DNA from: Proteus terrae
Lineage (GTDB): Bacteria > Pseudomonadota > Gammaproteobacteria > Enterobacterales > Enterobacteriaceae
DNA length: 64,000 nucleotides
Direction of reading: 5' to 3'
Assembly (NCBI RefSeq): GCF_003144325.1
Contig: NZ_PENS01000005.1
Span: 124,001-188,000 of the forward strand
Each line of letters starts with the position of its first letter. Within the stretch, counting starts at the first letter, position 1. Both the position numbers and the translations under genes were made by a program. Under the pieces are notes generated by a model that worked only from the letters and a program-made list of their open reading frames with translations, made no database searches and was not told the origin of the DNA. Shown here in pieces: positions 29,732 to 37,867 of the stretch.

Positions 29732-30864
29732 TGCTTCATAAGAAATTACATACTGAAATGTCATGGGAACACCTCTGTGAACTGTATGATGAAATTAGTG
29801 ATATGGCAGGTGTTATGCAGGATCCTATTCATCATGCAGAAGGTGATGTGGCGATACATACACAAAGAGTAATCAATTCAGTTAAATCATTGCCAGAATA
29901 TGAAACGTTAACTGAAAGAGAACAGCAAATTTTATGGATCTCGGCACTTCTTCATGATGTAGAAAAGCGTTCTACAACACGAGAAGAAGAGGGACGAATT
30001 GTTTCACCGGGTCATGCACGTAAAGGTGAATTGACAACGCGTCTTTTTCTATATGAAAAAGTGCCTTTAAATTTTGCAGATAGAGAGCAGATCGCGGCTT
30101 TAGTTCGTTTTCACGGATTACCGCTATGGGTGATGGATAAACCTGATCCTAAAAAAGCGCTGCTTGCTGCATCATTAAGAGTAGATTGTTATTTATTGGC
30201 ATTATTGGCTAAAGCTGATGTTTTAGGGCGAGATTGTGAAGATAAGAAGGCACTTTTTGATAAAATTGCGCTATTTACACTTTATTGCGAAGAGTTAAAT
30301 TGTTGGCGTAGAGTCGCTCCATTTACTTCAGATGATGCTCGTTTTCACTATTTTTATACAGAGAATAGTACTGATTGCAATTATGAGCCTTATCCGGAAA
30401 AAGGAAGTGAGGTTACGGTGTTATGTGGATTACCGGGTATGGGAAAAGATACCTTTATTCGCCAACATTGTGCTGATATTCCGATTGTGAGTTTAGATGA
30501 TCTCCGTCGCCAGCATAATATTAAACCTGATAATAGAGATGCTAATGGTTGGATAGCTCAGCAAGCAAAAGAACAAGCCCGTATTTATTTACGAGAGCAT
30601 AAACCTTTTGTTTGGAATGCCACCAATATTACGCGAAAAATGCGAGATCAGCTTATCTCTTTATTTTATCGCTATAATGCTAAAGTCACCTTGGTTTATA
30701 TTGAAGTTCCTTATGCGCAATGGCAGAGGCAAAATAATGCACGAAATGAAGCTGTGCCAGTTAAAGTAATGGAACGCATGTTGAGTAAATTGGAAGTACC
30801 CACACCAGAAGAAGCGCATAAAGTGATTTATTGGATTGAAGGGCAATCTCAGACCATACTTTAA
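29728..30864 (+). CDS. HD-Pnk RNA end-healing enzyme (HD phosphoesterase + polynucleotide kinase)
   Basis: A 378-aa two-domain protein. The N-terminal HD domain (about 30-200) has H44 and H76-D77 (LLHDVEK). The C-terminal P-loop kinase (about 228-378) has Walker A GLPGMGKDT (K240) and a downstream DDLRRQ acceptor-type motif and WNATN block typical of Pnk kinases. The same order is known from Runella HD-Pnk, where HD removes 2',3'-cyclic phosphate and the kinase phosphorylates 5'-OH. ATG 29728 is chosen since AGGAG lies 5 nt upstream and it overlaps the ligase stop. With the ligase it forms a complete heal-and-seal pathway. Confidence 0.85.
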   Translation: MMLHKKLHTEMSWEHLCELYDEISDMAGVMQDPIHHAEGDVAIHTQRVINSVKSLPEYETLTEREQQILWISALLHDVEKRSTTREEEGRIVSPGHARKGELTTRLFLYEKVPLNFADREQIAALVRFHGLPLWVMDKPDPKKALLAASLRVDCYLLALLAKADVLGRDCEDKKALFDKIALFTLYCEELNCWRRVAPFTSDDARFHYFYTENSTDCNYEPYPEKGSEVTVLCGLPGMGKDTFIRQHCADIPIVSLDDLRRQHNIKPDNRDANGWIAQQAKEQARIYLREHKPFVWNATNITRKMRDQLISLFYRYNAKVTLVYIEVPYAQWQRQNNARNEAVPVKVMERMLSKLEVPTPEEAHKVIYWIEGQSQTIL

Positions 30865-30915
30865 TAATTTGATTAATTTCAGTGAAATGACAAGTAGGTT
30901 ATAAAAATAAAGTGA

Positions 30916-30947
30916 GGGTTACTTATAAAAATAAGCAACCCTTTTTT
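30916..30947 (+). terminator. Terminator of the RNA-repair operon
   Basis: Stem GGGTTaCTTAT / ATAAGcAACCC (one mismatch) with an AAAA loop followed by six T; 52 nt after the HD-Pnk stop. Confidence 0.85.
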
Positions 30948-31006
30948 ATTTATTAAGCAGGACTAATTTAGTAGGGTTAATTTGCAGGTAAAACAACGCA
31001 TTAAGT

Positions 31007-31498
31007 TTATTTTTTAACGTGATGAATAATATCAAAATAGGTATTACGATCATCCGCATTTGGATAAATACGATAGGTATACTCGTCATTTTTAACCGTG
31101 ATATTTTCTACATCTCGGGTGAAGAGCGTTTTGCCTTCAGTATCTTTCGCAACTAAGGTACGTATTTTTCCATCATCTGAGATTGACCAGTCACCTTGCA
31201 TTTTTTGTTTACCTTCAGGTGTAAACATAATAAACGTGCCATTAGGGTAGTATTCAGCAAGGCCAAAATAATTGGTTACTTGCGCATTATCTGCAGTTGT
31301 TTTATTACCTTTTTCATCGATAGCATCTGTCGTTACCCAGACTTTTTCTATCATGATTTTTTCATAATCATTAAGCTCTTTTTGAGCCTGAATAACACCT
31401 TGAGTTTGAATATTGGTAGATGGTGTTGAACTCTCTGCAGCGAAAAGAGAAAAGCTAGCGCTTAATAATGAGATTGCGATAAGTGATTTTATTTTCAT
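31007..31498 (-). CDS. Exported DUF4822-like protein
   Basis: A 163-aa exported protein with a clear signal peptide (MKIKSLIAISLLSASFSLFA then AESS). The mature part (LNDYEKIMIEKVWVTTDAIDEKGN... YFGLAEYYPNGTFIMFTPEGKQKMQGDWSISDDG) is a lipocalin-like pattern that I associate with DUF4822. Function is unknown. Single gene. Confidence 0.65.
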   Translation of the reverse strand: MKIKSLIAISLLSASFSLFAAESSTPSTNIQTQGVIQAQKELNDYEKIMIEKVWVTTDAIDEKGNKTTADNAQVTNYFGLAEYYPNGTFIMFTPEGKQKMQGDWSISDDGKIRTLVAKDTEGKTLFTRDVENITVKNDEYTYRIYPNADDRNTYFDIIHHVKK

Positions 31499-32392
31499 TG
31501 ATATATCCTTATTTTATATTGTGCTTTTGTCAGGTATTTATGTTGTGTCTGACGGTATGAATAAATTTAAGTCTAAAATAGGCAAAGTGCGAGGAAAGAA
31601 GTATGTCTAAATGTTTCTGATAAAAAGACTTTTTGACAAAAACAAATAGTTTAAAATATCGATATATTTATTTTTATTGACATTATTATCTGCATTTATT
31701 CTTATTTTAGATGTAATTACTGTGAATAAAGTGGTTAAAAAAACAAATCATATTTATAGATGGTATAGAAAATAGATAAAAACCATTCTTGATTTACAAT
31801 ATGAATTCAAAGATTGACTTACATGTGAACTAAATAGACAAAGGTGATGACTTTTTTATCTAACTAAATGTTACTTAGATCACAAAAATGAAAGATGAAA
31901 AATGAGTATGTTTTAAGCATTGCTTTTGCATTACTTAAGTAATTTACGTCCTTTGTCAAAAGGGTATCGTTTTCTTTGGTGTTTAATGATTAGAATTCCT
32001 TTATGGTAAATTCTGACTAAAAATCAGAGATGATAAAAATAATTAATGCATTGCTCGATTCAATTAGATTGTGTTTTATTTAAGCATTATTACGATTATT
32101 TTACAGAAATATAAAGTGATTTTTTTGTAATGTCTTATTTATAAAAGTAAATTTTATTCTTGTATGTGGAATTTTAATATTATTTCCTGAGGATAGGTAA
32201 AAAGTAATATTAAATTTATTTATACTAAATAAGTTAAGGTTACGTTATTTAATAACTCTATTTTTTATAAAAAATGAATAAATCTCAAATTTATTTATTA
32301 AATAATCTTACGGTTTTCATTGTTTATTTCTGTTTCTTTTTGTTTTTTATTTTTGTATTTCTGCTTTTTTTTGCTTTTAATAAATAACATAT
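31499..32392. other. Long AT-rich intergenic region
   Basis: About 900 bp with no convincing ORF or RNA gene, upstream of the DeoR-PfkB operon. The recognisable signals are at its right end (next entry). Confidence 0.5.
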
Positions 32393-32436
32393 GATTGTAA
32401 TCACAATCCAATAACAACTAATAAACTAAAGTTGTT
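32393..32436. promoter_or_regulatory. Two inverted repeats before the DeoR-PfkB gene
   Basis: GATTGTAATCACAATC (32393-32408) is a perfect 6-bp inverted repeat with a 4-nt centre, and AACAAC (32413-32418) pairs with GTTGTT (32431-32436). Both lie within 65 nt of the start of a DeoR-type regulator gene, so they are candidate autoregulatory operators. Confidence 0.45.
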
Positions 32437-32455
32437 GCCATAGAGGTAACATTAA

Positions 32456-33676
32456 ATGAAAGCAGAACGTCATAAGAAAATAATTAATCTGATCAAAGGT
32501 AATGGTGCAGTAAAAGTTTCTGTTTTGGCTAAAGAACTTAATGTTACCAAAGAAACAATACGATCAGATTTAAATACACTAGCAGAAAAGGGAATTATAA
32601 AAAGATGCCATGGTGGCGCTTTTATAGAATTTGAAACATTAGACAAAGTAGCTAAGAAAGAAATTATACAATTTCTAGAATGTAATGATCAAATTGATAA
32701 AAACGATTTAGCAAACAAGACGGCAATAAATAAGGTGTGCGTACTGGGGTCATTTAATGTTGATATGATTAGCTATCTTCCTAGATTGCCAGAAGCCGGG
32801 GAATCCTTATTATCGAATAAATTTATCTTCTCACCAGGAGGTAAAGGCTGTAACCAAGCACTGGCTGCGAGTTATGCTGATGCGCAGGTACATTTTATTA
32901 CTAAGATAGGCACTGATCAATTTAGTGATTATGCAGTTAATTTTATATCGTCATCAAGAATAAAAACATCAACGATATATCAAACTGAAAATTACCAAAC
33001 AGGAACAGCTTCTATTTTTGTTTCGGAAGAGAGTGGGGAGAATATTATTTCTATTTACTCTGGTTCTAATATGGATATTTCTGCTGATGAAGTAAAAATA
33101 CAGAAAGATAAAATTATTGATGCAGATATAATTTTACTACAATTAGAAACAAATATTGAAGCATTAAAGGAAATTATTGCTATTGGAAATGAGAATAATA
33201 TTCCTATTATTCTTAATCCAGCACCTTATAACAAAATAGTTAATGAATTACTTCCAATGATAGATGTATTAACACCTAATGAAACGGAAGCGAGTTTATT
33301 ATCTGGAATAGAAGTACTTGATTTAGAGTCCGCAAAAAATGCTGCGGTTTCTATTTATCAGCAAGGCGTAAATAAGGTGGTTATTACGCTGGGTAGTAAA
33401 GGTTCGTTAGCTTATGACGGATATAAGTATATTTACTCGCCGGCATATCCGGCAGTTGTAAAAAATACAGCAGGGGCAGGTGATGCTTTTAATGGTGCGC
33501 TCGCTGCCTCGTTGGCAAAAGGAAAGCAGTTTTCTTATGCGTTACGCTATGCATCAGCTTTTTCATCATTAGCTGTTGAGACGAGTAATGCTTCAGAAAT
33601 GCCTGAAGATATTAATGTCATGCATCGCATCAATCAAACAACATATTCACAGATTGTCACCCAATCCCCTGAATAA
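32456..33676 (+). CDS. DeoR-type HTH fused to PfkB-family sugar kinase
   Basis: A 406-aa fusion. Residues 1-60 are a DeoR-type winged helix (VSVLAKELNVTKETIRSDLNTLAEKGIIKRCHGGA). Residues about 92-400 are a complete ribokinase-like kinase: SFNVDMISYLPRLPEAGES, PGGKGCNQALAAS, NPAP, TPNETEA and catalytic NTAGAGDAFNGAL. A DeoR protein normally senses a phosphosugar; here the sensor domain is replaced by the enzyme that would make one. Ribosome site GAGGT is 8 nt before ATG. It heads an operon with a GATase1-like protein, a transporter and a phosphotriesterase-like hydrolase. The sugar or nucleoside substrate is unknown. Confidence 0.85.
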   Translation: MKAERHKKIINLIKGNGAVKVSVLAKELNVTKETIRSDLNTLAEKGIIKRCHGGAFIEFETLDKVAKKEIIQFLECNDQIDKNDLANKTAINKVCVLGSFNVDMISYLPRLPEAGESLLSNKFIFSPGGKGCNQALAASYADAQVHFITKIGTDQFSDYAVNFISSSRIKTSTIYQTENYQTGTASIFVSEESGENIISIYSGSNMDISADEVKIQKDKIIDADIILLQLETNIEALKEIIAIGNENNIPIILNPAPYNKIVNELLPMIDVLTPNETEASLLSGIEVLDLESAKNAAVSIYQQGVNKVVITLGSKGSLAYDGYKYIYSPAYPAVVKNTAGAGDAFNGALAASLAKGKQFSYALRYASAFSSLAVETSNASEMPEDINVMHRINQTTYSQIVTQSPE

Positions 33677-33703
33677 ATAATCTTTTTTGAAAGAGGAATA
33701 AAA

Positions 33704-34441
33704 ATGAAAATCTTATTTATTGGTGAGTCATGGCATATTCATATGATCCACTCCAAAGGCTACGACAGTTTCACTTCCAGCAAATATGAAGAAGGTTCAA
33801 CGTTCTTATTAAGTTGCTTAAGAGAAAAGGGTGTTGAAGTTGATTATATGCCTGCTCATACCGTTCAGGTTGCATTCCCACAAACGGCTGAAGCATTAGC
33901 TAAATACGATGTCATTGTCATTAGTGACATTGGTGCAAATACGTTCCTTCTGCAAAACGATACTTTCTATAACATGAAAGTTATTCCTAACGCATTAGGG
34001 TTAATTAAAGAGTTTGTAGTTAATGGCGGTGGTTTATTAATGATTGGTGGTTACCTGTCATTTATGGGTATTGAAGCTAAAGCAAACTACAAAAACACAT
34101 TACTTGCAGAAGTTCTGCCTGTCGAAATGCTGGATGGTGACGATCGTGTTGAAGCGCCTGAAGGTGTATTTGCAAGTGCTGTGAATGCTCAGCATGCATC
34201 AGTAAAAGGTTTTGGTGAATGGCCTATGTTCCTTGGCTATAACAAAGTTTCAGCTAAAGAGAATACAGAGACGGTATTGAATATTGGCGAAGATCCATTG
34301 TTGGTATTTGGTCAATTTGAAAAAGGGAAAACGGGCTGCTTTATGAGTGACTGTTCTCCTCACTGGGGTAGTAAAGAATTCTTAGCATGGCCTCATTATG
34401 CAGATATGTGGGTCAACATTCTTAAACAAATTGCCCGTTAA
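33704..34441 (+). CDS. Class I glutamine amidotransferase-like protein (PF07090 / ThuA-like)
   Basis: A 245-aa protein with a flavodoxin/GATase-like fold: KILFIGESWHIHMIHSKGYDSF, then DVIVISDIGANTF, VNGGGLLMIGGYLSFMG and CFMSDCSPHWGS. It matches the cytosolic putative glutamine amidotransferase family PF07090, for which no glutaminase activity is established and the usual GATase nucleophile elbow is replaced. It follows the kinase fusion by 27 nt and has ribosome site AGAGG. It is probably a hydrolase or isomerase-like step in the same unknown pathway. Confidence 0.75.
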   Translation: MKILFIGESWHIHMIHSKGYDSFTSSKYEEGSTFLLSCLREKGVEVDYMPAHTVQVAFPQTAEALAKYDVIVISDIGANTFLLQNDTFYNMKVIPNALGLIKEFVVNGGGLLMIGGYLSFMGIEAKANYKNTLLAEVLPVEMLDGDDRVEAPEGVFASAVNAQHASVKGFGEWPMFLGYNKVSAKENTETVLNIGEDPLLVFGQFEKGKTGCFMSDCSPHWGSKEFLAWPHYADMWVNILKQIAR

Positions 34442-34476
34442 TTTGCATTAAGAATAACTGTCATAAAAAGTAAAAA

Positions 34477-34500
34477 AGCGCAGAGTTGCCGCTCTGCGCT
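34477..34500. terminator. Hairpin inside the DeoR-PfkB operon
   Basis: Perfect 9-bp stem AGCGCAGAG / CTCTGCGCT with a 6-nt loop, between the GATase-like and transporter genes. A T-run follows only on the minus strand, so on the coding strand it may be an attenuator or a processing stem that sets different expression of the downstream genes. Confidence 0.5.
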
Positions 34501-34571
34501 AATAAAAAACCGATTACTTGAAAAATAAAAAAAGAAATCACTCATAGCCAATAATCCAAAAGGAACATCTT

Positions 34572-35528
34572 ATGAGTACAAAAAATTTATCAACACCATT
34601 GCTGATGTTAGCAACTGTGTTAGCAGGTATGCTATCACCAATGCAGTCTGCGGTGAATGGGCAGTTAGGGCATGTTTTAAAAGATGGTAACGCGAGCGCA
34701 GTTATTTCTTTTGCCAGTGGTTTAGTGGTGATGTTTTTTATCATCATGTCGAAAAAACAGTATCGCCAGCAATTTGCTTCAATTCCAAGTTTAATTAAAA
34801 CGCGCAAAATTCCATTATGGAACTGGTTTGCAGGTCTTTGTGGTGCAATGGTTGTTTTCTCTGAAGGGGCTTCTGCAAGCGCATTAGGGATCGCAACATT
34901 CCAAACAGCATTAATCTCAGCACTCTTATTATCAGGCTTATTGTGTGACCGCTTTGGTGTTGGTGTTGATGAGAAAAAATATTTCACGCCATATCGTGTA
35001 TTAGGTGCAGTATTAGCCGTTGTTGCAACTTTATTTGTGGTTTCTCCACAATGGCACTCAACCTCATTTATCTATCTAGCAATCTTACCTTTCCTCGCAG
35101 GTTTATTAGCCGGTTGGCAGCCAGCAGGTAACTCTAAAGTTGCAGAAGCAACCGGTTCTATGATGGTGTCTATTACTTGGAACTTTATTGTTGGCTTCAC
35201 TGTTTTAACCATTGCTCTTATTGTTCGTATGGCATTAGGCCATATCACTCTTGAATTACCAGGTACTTGGTGGATGTATTTAGGTGGTCCTTTAGGACTC
35301 ATGTCTATCGCATTAATGGCTATTTTAGTTCGTGGTTTAGGCTTGCTGATGTTAGGAGTTGCTTCAACAGCGGGTCAATTATTAGGTTCTGTATTAATTG
35401 ACTTATTATTACCTTCATTAGGCAATACCGTTTATTTAGTGACAATCATCGGTACATTATTTGCGCTAGTAGGTGCGATTGTAACCACAATCCCTGAATT
35501 CAGAGCCACTAAGTCAGTAAAAGCGTAG
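34572..35528 (+). CDS. DMT-type transporter with two YdcZ (DUF606) domains
   Basis: Inner-membrane protein of 318 aa with about ten hydrophobic segments. Both halves carry the YdcZ/DUF606 pattern: LLMLATVLAGMLSPMQSAVNG near residue 10 and YLAILPFLAGLLAGWQPAGN near residue 165. Most bacterial DUF606 proteins are single-domain pairs; this is the fused form. Substrate is unknown; operon position suggests import of the sugar or nucleoside-like compound used by the neighbouring kinase and hydrolase. Ribosome site AAGGA is present. Confidence 0.8.
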   Translation: MSTKNLSTPLLMLATVLAGMLSPMQSAVNGQLGHVLKDGNASAVISFASGLVVMFFIIMSKKQYRQQFASIPSLIKTRKIPLWNWFAGLCGAMVVFSEGASASALGIATFQTALISALLLSGLLCDRFGVGVDEKKYFTPYRVLGAVLAVVATLFVVSPQWHSTSFIYLAILPFLAGLLAGWQPAGNSKVAEATGSMMVSITWNFIVGFTVLTIALIVRMALGHITLELPGTWWMYLGGPLGLMSIALMAILVRGLGLLMLGVASTAGQLLGSVLIDLLLPSLGNTVYLVTIIGTLFALVGAIVTTIPEFRATKSVKA

Positions 35529-35538
35529 GAGTATCGTA

Positions 35539-36570
35539 ATGAAAGGTTATATTCAAACCGTAACTGGCCCCGTGAAAAAAGAAGATATGGGGCTAACATT
35601 GCCCCATGAACACCTCTTTAATGATCTCTCAGGTGTTGTTGATGAACCTTTTTATGAATTCTCGCACGTGTTAGTTGATAAAAAAGTGAGTGCAGATATT
35701 CAGTGGGGGCTTAAATACGATCCATATTGCTGCTGCGATAATATGGATAAGAAACCAATCGAAGATGTTATTTTTGAATTAAATAACTTCAAAGAGTTAG
35801 GTGGAAGAACAATTGTTGATGCAACTGGCTCTTCATCTATTGGACGTGATATTAGAAAACTAAGACAAGTTGCAGAGATAACAGGCATTAACGTTGTGGC
35901 TTCTTCCGGGCTTTATATTGAGAAGTTTGAAGGAAAACGACTAGCTGATGATATTGATGCAATGGCAAAAATCATTGATGATGAATTGAATGTAGGTATC
36001 GATGGTACTGACATTCGTGCAGGTATGATTGGTGAAATTGGTGTTTCTCCCTTCTTTACTGATGGTGAGAAAAATAGCTTAAGAGCAGCTGCTATTGCAC
36101 AAAATAGTAATCCTCATGCATCGATGAATATTCATATGCCGGGTTGGCAGCGTCGTGGTGATGAAGTTTTAGATATTCTATTAACTGAAATGGGATGTAA
36201 TCCCGCTAAGATTTCATTGGCACACTCTGATCCATCAGGCAAAGATATTGATTATCAATGCAAAATGTTAGATCGTGGTGTTTGGCTTGAGTTCGATATG
36301 ATTGGCCTCGATATCTCTTTCCCTAAAGAAGGGGCTGCACCAAGTGTTATGGATACCGTAGAAGCTGTCGCAAGCTTAATTGAAAGAGGTTATGGTAGCC
36401 AAATCGTATTAAGCCATGATGTGTTCTTAAAACAGATGTGGGCAAAAAATGGGGGAAATGGTTGGGGATTTGTTCCTAATGTATTCCTTTCATTATTGGC
36501 TCAGCGTGGCATTGATAAATCTATTATCAAAAAATTATGTGTTGAGAATCCAGCCAATTTATTGGCTTAA
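35539..36570 (+). CDS. Phosphotriesterase-family metal hydrolase
   Basis: A 343-aa amidohydrolase-fold protein. Motifs: TLPHEHLFNDLSG (first HxH), IVDATGSSSIGRD (second strand), GEIGVSPFF, NIHMPGWQRRGDEVL (His), SLAHSDPSGKD (His) and LSHDVFLKQMW (metal Asp). Family members include lactonases and PHP/YhfV-type enzymes. It starts 10 nt after the transporter stop with AGGAG before ATG. It is probably the last enzyme of the DeoR-PfkB operon, opening a lactone or phosphoester ring; the substrate is not predictable. Confidence 0.85.
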   Translation: MKGYIQTVTGPVKKEDMGLTLPHEHLFNDLSGVVDEPFYEFSHVLVDKKVSADIQWGLKYDPYCCCDNMDKKPIEDVIFELNNFKELGGRTIVDATGSSSIGRDIRKLRQVAEITGINVVASSGLYIEKFEGKRLADDIDAMAKIIDDELNVGIDGTDIRAGMIGEIGVSPFFTDGEKNSLRAAAIAQNSNPHASMNIHMPGWQRRGDEVLDILLTEMGCNPAKISLAHSDPSGKDIDYQCKMLDRGVWLEFDMIGLDISFPKEGAAPSVMDTVEAVASLIERGYGSQIVLSHDVFLKQMWAKNGGNGWGFVPNVFLSLLAQRGIDKSIIKKLCVENPANLLA

Positions 36571-36617
36571 ATCTGAAGTGAATAAATAACAATAAATATA
36601 CCCCTTGAAATAAATTT

Positions 36618-36650
36618 AGCGGCACTTTAATCGAGTACCGCTTTTTTTAT
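36618..36650 (+). terminator. Terminator of the phosphotriesterase operon
   Basis: Stem AGCGGcACT / AGTaCCGCT with an internal mismatch followed by a T-run, 48 nt after the stop. Confidence 0.75.
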
Positions 36651-36680
36651 GTCTCAAGGAAAGAAAGACAAATTGAGGTA

Positions 36681-37661
36681 TTAACGTAAATGGTAATTCT
36701 CAATATAACGTAATGAATGTGTTGAACCATTAATCACTAAAGAGTGTGTTTGTAGGTATTGGGTTTGTTGATTAACACCCGATAAGAAATCACCAGCAGT
36801 AATTGCGGTTGCTGCAAACATAACATCTTGGTTACGTACTAATGTGTCTAATGACAATTTGGTATTTACATCAGTCCCCATTTTATGACAACGAGCAATT
36901 TCAGAGACGGCATATTCTCTATTTTCTGCACTGTTTCCTTTTGCGATATCACGAGTAATTAAACGTGCTTGCATATCACCGCCTAATGCCTTAGCAATCG
37001 CAGCACTAATAACACCTTCAGGTGCTCCACCAATGCCGTACATAACATCAATACTGTTATTAGGCATTGTGGCATATAAAGAGGCTAAAACATCACCATC
37101 AGGAAGTGTAATAACATTAATGCCTTTAGCGCGTAGGTCTTTAATAATATCGTGGTGACGTGGTTTATCTAAAATAGCGAGAGTTAATTGCTCAATAGAT
37201 TTATTTAATGTTTGTGCAATAGCATCAAGGTTATATTCAAGACAATGGTTAAGGTCAATCACGCCGGCAGCTTGCTTACCAACAATTAATTTTTCCATAT
37301 ACATGTCGGGAGCTTGTAAAAAACTGCCTTCAAAGCCAGCAGCTAAAATTGCTAGGGAATTATTTTCACCTGTTGCTACCATACGAGTACCGTCAATTGG
37401 GTCAACAGCAATTTCTATTTTATCGCCTTTCCCATTACCGACTTTTTCGCCAATATAAAGCATAGGTGCTTCATCTATTTCACCTTCACCAATGACAATT
37501 TCACCATTGATATTTAGGCTATTCAAACGTTCACGCATAGCACTGACAGCGGCATCATCTGCTGCATTTTTATTTTGTTTTCCAATCCAAGGCATTGCTG
37601 CAATAGCTGCAGCTTCTGTTACAGAAGCGATAGCGTTAGTTAATTCGTCATTTAATTTCAT
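36681..37661 (-). CDS. glpX: Class II fructose-1,6-bisphosphatase (GlpX/YggF type)
   Basis: Gluconeogenic phosphatase, 326 aa. Li-sensitive phosphatase motifs are present: IVIGEGEIDEAPML, VDPIDGTRM and GIGGAPEGVISAAIAKALGG. It is not in a glpFKX operon here, and its length lies between E. coli GlpX (336) and YggF (321), so it may be the YggF paralogue; both catalyse Mn-dependent FBP hydrolysis. Single gene on the minus strand. Confidence 0.9.
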   Translation of the reverse strand: MKLNDELTNAIASVTEAAAIAAMPWIGKQNKNAADDAAVSAMRERLNSLNINGEIVIGEGEIDEAPMLYIGEKVGNGKGDKIEIAVDPIDGTRMVATGENNSLAILAAGFEGSFLQAPDMYMEKLIVGKQAAGVIDLNHCLEYNLDAIAQTLNKSIEQLTLAILDKPRHHDIIKDLRAKGINVITLPDGDVLASLYATMPNNSIDVMYGIGGAPEGVISAAIAKALGGDMQARLITRDIAKGNSAENREYAVSEIARCHKMGTDVNTKLSLDTLVRNQDVMFAATAITAGDFLSGVNQQTQYLQTHSLVINGSTHSLRYIENYHLR

Positions 37662-37867
37662 ATTATGAGTGTGTTTTGCGATATAAATGGAAGATTAAGA
37701 TAGGTTACCGATCATACCTTTTTTTCGAAATTATGTGCTAGGTTTAAATCAAGAGTTCTCGAAATAGGTTATTTAGGAATAAACTAAGATAAATCTGTGA
37801 AAATTAAAGTATAACTAAGGTTAAGAGATTAAAACCATATGATGCTTAATGCAAAAGGATTAGGTTT

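Noticed and set aside
32393-32408. CRP site before the DeoR-PfkB gene
   Set aside because: Only one half (TCACA) matches; the symmetric GATTGT/ACAATC repeat fits a different operator better.
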